This document shows positions 63,011 through 64,000 of a stretch of 64,000 nt of DNA, piece by piece. The position numbers and the translations under genes are program-made. Under the pieces are notes generated by a model that saw nothing but the letters and a program-made list of their open reading frames with translations, searched no databases and was not told the origin of the DNA. The stretch spans positions 1-64,000 of the forward strand of contig JAKPAC010000015.1 of NCBI GenBank assembly GCA_029779645.1. The letters run 5' to 3'. Within the stretch, counting starts at the first letter, position 1. Each line of letters begins with the position of its first letter. Origin of the DNA: Actinomycetes bacterium (GTDB lineage Bacteria; Actinomycetota; Actinomycetes; Actinomycetales; Microbacteriaceae).

Positions 63011-64000
63011 CTACGGCGAAGCGGGCGAGTCGACCTTGATGGTGCCCTTGATGATCGCGGCCGCGATCTCGTCGAGCTTGCCGGGGAGGTCGGGGTTGAT
63101 CTTCGACTCGAAGTCGTGGAACGGCGAGAGGCTCACGCCGTTGTTCTCGAGCGTGCCAACGAAGGGCGTCACGTCGAAGGTGCCGGCGGCGGCCTCCTTG
63201 ACGGCCTCGTACACGGCGACGTCGATGCCCTTCATGATCGAGACGAGCAGCAGGTCGCCGACCGACGGGTCGGTCAGGAACACGTCGGCGTCGACGCCGA
63301 GCATGGCGATGCCGCCGCCCGAGTCGCGGATCGCCTCGGCGGCCGACTGGTAGATCGGGCCGCCGACCGGGAGCAGCACGTCGGCGCCCTGGTCGATGAG
63401 GCCCTGGGCCATCTGCTTCGCCTTGTCGTTCTTCTTGAACTCGTCGGTGAACTGGCCGTCCTGCGCGTCGATGCTCCAGCCGAGGACCTGCACGTCGGTG
63501 CCGTTCTGCTCGTTGTAGTAGTCGACGCCGAGCTCGTAGCCGTCCATGAAGATCGTCACGGGCGGGATCTTGGCGCCGCCGAAGGTGCCGACGATGCCCG
63601 ACTCGGAGTACGACGCGGCCGCGTAGCCGCCGAGGAAGGCGGCCTGCGCGGTGTCGAAGACCAGGGGCTTGATGTTCGGGGCGTCGGTGGTGCCGTCGAA
63701 GTCGTTGTCGGCCCAGTCGTCGATGATCGCGTACTGCACGTCGGGGTTCGCGAGCGCCGACTCGACGGTCGGCGCGCTCAGCATGAAGCCGACCGAGATG
63801 ATCAGGGTGCAGCCGTCGTTGACGAGGCCGTCGAGGTTGGCGGCGTAGTCGCTGGCCGACTTCGACTCGGTCTTGCCGATCTTGACGCCCAGCTCGTCCG
63901 CGGCGCGGGTCAGGCCCTCGAAGCCGCTCTGGTTGAACGACTTGTCGTCGAAGCCGCCCTCGTCCGAGACCATGCAGGGCTTGAAGCCGTCGGCTGCGCC
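63011..64000 (-). CDS. BMP/PnrA-like nucleoside-binding lipoprotein, N-terminus cut by the window
   Basis: The frame is open to the window end, so the signal peptide and lipobox are not seen. The remaining 329 residues begin within CMVSDEGGFDDKSFNQSGFE, the mature N-terminus of Med/BMP-family proteins, and include CTLIISVGFMLSAP, AAFLGGYAAASYSESG, VGTFGGAKIPPV and GADVLLPVGGPIYQSAAEAI. PnrA-type relatives bind purine nucleosides. The downstream ATPase and permeases complete the importer. Confidence 0.93.
   Translation of the reverse strand, partial: GAADGFKPCMVSDEGGFDDKSFNQSGFEGLTRAADELGVKIGKTESKSASDYAANLDGLVNDGCTLIISVGFMLSAPTVESALANPDVQYAIIDDWADNDFDGTTDAPNIKPLVFDTAQAAFLGGYAAASYSESGIVGTFGGAKIPPVTIFMDGYELGVDYYNEQNGTDVQVLGWSIDAQDGQFTDEFKKNDKAKQMAQGLIDQGADVLLPVGGPIYQSAAEAIRDSGGGIAMLGVDADVFLTDPSVGDLLLVSIMKGIDVAVYEAVKEAAAGTFDVTPFVGTLENNGVSLSPFHDFESKINPDLPGKLDEIAAAIIKGTIKVDSPASP

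Overview
The window is high-GC actinobacterial chromosome, most likely from the Microbacteriaceae (a Microbacterium-type genome). This rests on the very high GC, frequent GTG/TTG starts, many TAnnnT -10 boxes six or seven bases before a start codon (leaderless mRNAs), an actinobacterial acyl-CoA carboxylase with an epsilon subunit, an LCP-type wall polymer ligase, and gene families typical of Micrococcales. The assignment is inferred from gene content, not from a marker gene. I found no tRNA, rRNA, CRISPR array, insertion sequence or prophage. Coding density is close to complete. The longest gene-free stretches are about 240 bases (38304-38541) and 230 bases (41549-41778).

Region 1, about 1-32,955: a large cell-envelope polysaccharide locus. 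It encodes dTDP-sugar enzymes (RmlA, RmlB, a PLP sugar aminotransferase, a fused sugar N-acetyltransferase/3,4-ketoisomerase, an RmlC-type epimerase, two SDR sugar epimerase/reductases). It also has at least seven glycosyltransferases and two polyprenyl-phosphate-sugar modules (GT2 + DUF2304, GT2 + GtrA). Three large polytopic proteins look like GT-C enzymes that would use those lipid-linked donors. Export has two candidates, a Wzx-like flippase and a Wzm/Wzt-type ABC exporter with a C-terminal carbohydrate-binding domain. Decoration and assembly functions include two acyltransferase-3 proteins, an AlgX/AlgJ-like SGNH protein, a lipoprotein, an LGFP-repeat wall protein with a possible muralytic domain, and an LCP ligase. 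Together they plausibly make, decorate, export and attach a glycopolymer containing a 3-acetamido-3,6-dideoxyhexose and other 6-deoxyhexoses.

Region 2, about 32,950-47,250: housekeeping genes. These are purE (heading the purE-LCP-glycosyltransferase operon), purK, a PH-domain membrane protein, birA, the acyl-CoA carboxylase beta and epsilon subunits, a three-gene two-component operon, a 14-helix MFS pump, a TrmA/RlmD-type RNA methyltransferase, a Maf nucleotide pyrophosphatase, and the biotin carboxylase/BCCP alpha subunit. BirA and the carboxylase subunits form a functional set scattered over 12 kb.

Region 3, about 47,350-64,000: nucleoside and sugar-phosphate salvage. It has a disulfide-less Lpd-like flavoprotein, purine nucleoside phosphorylase and a phosphohexo/pentomutase. 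After an MFS pump, an unusual P1B-type metal ATPase and a TauE-like permease come adenosine deaminase, thymidine phosphorylase, cytidine deaminase and a BMP-type nucleoside ABC importer (two permeases, a double-NBD ATPase, and a substrate-binding lipoprotein running off the window end). A strong hairpin separates the binding-protein gene from the ATPase gene, which has its own leaderless-type promoter.
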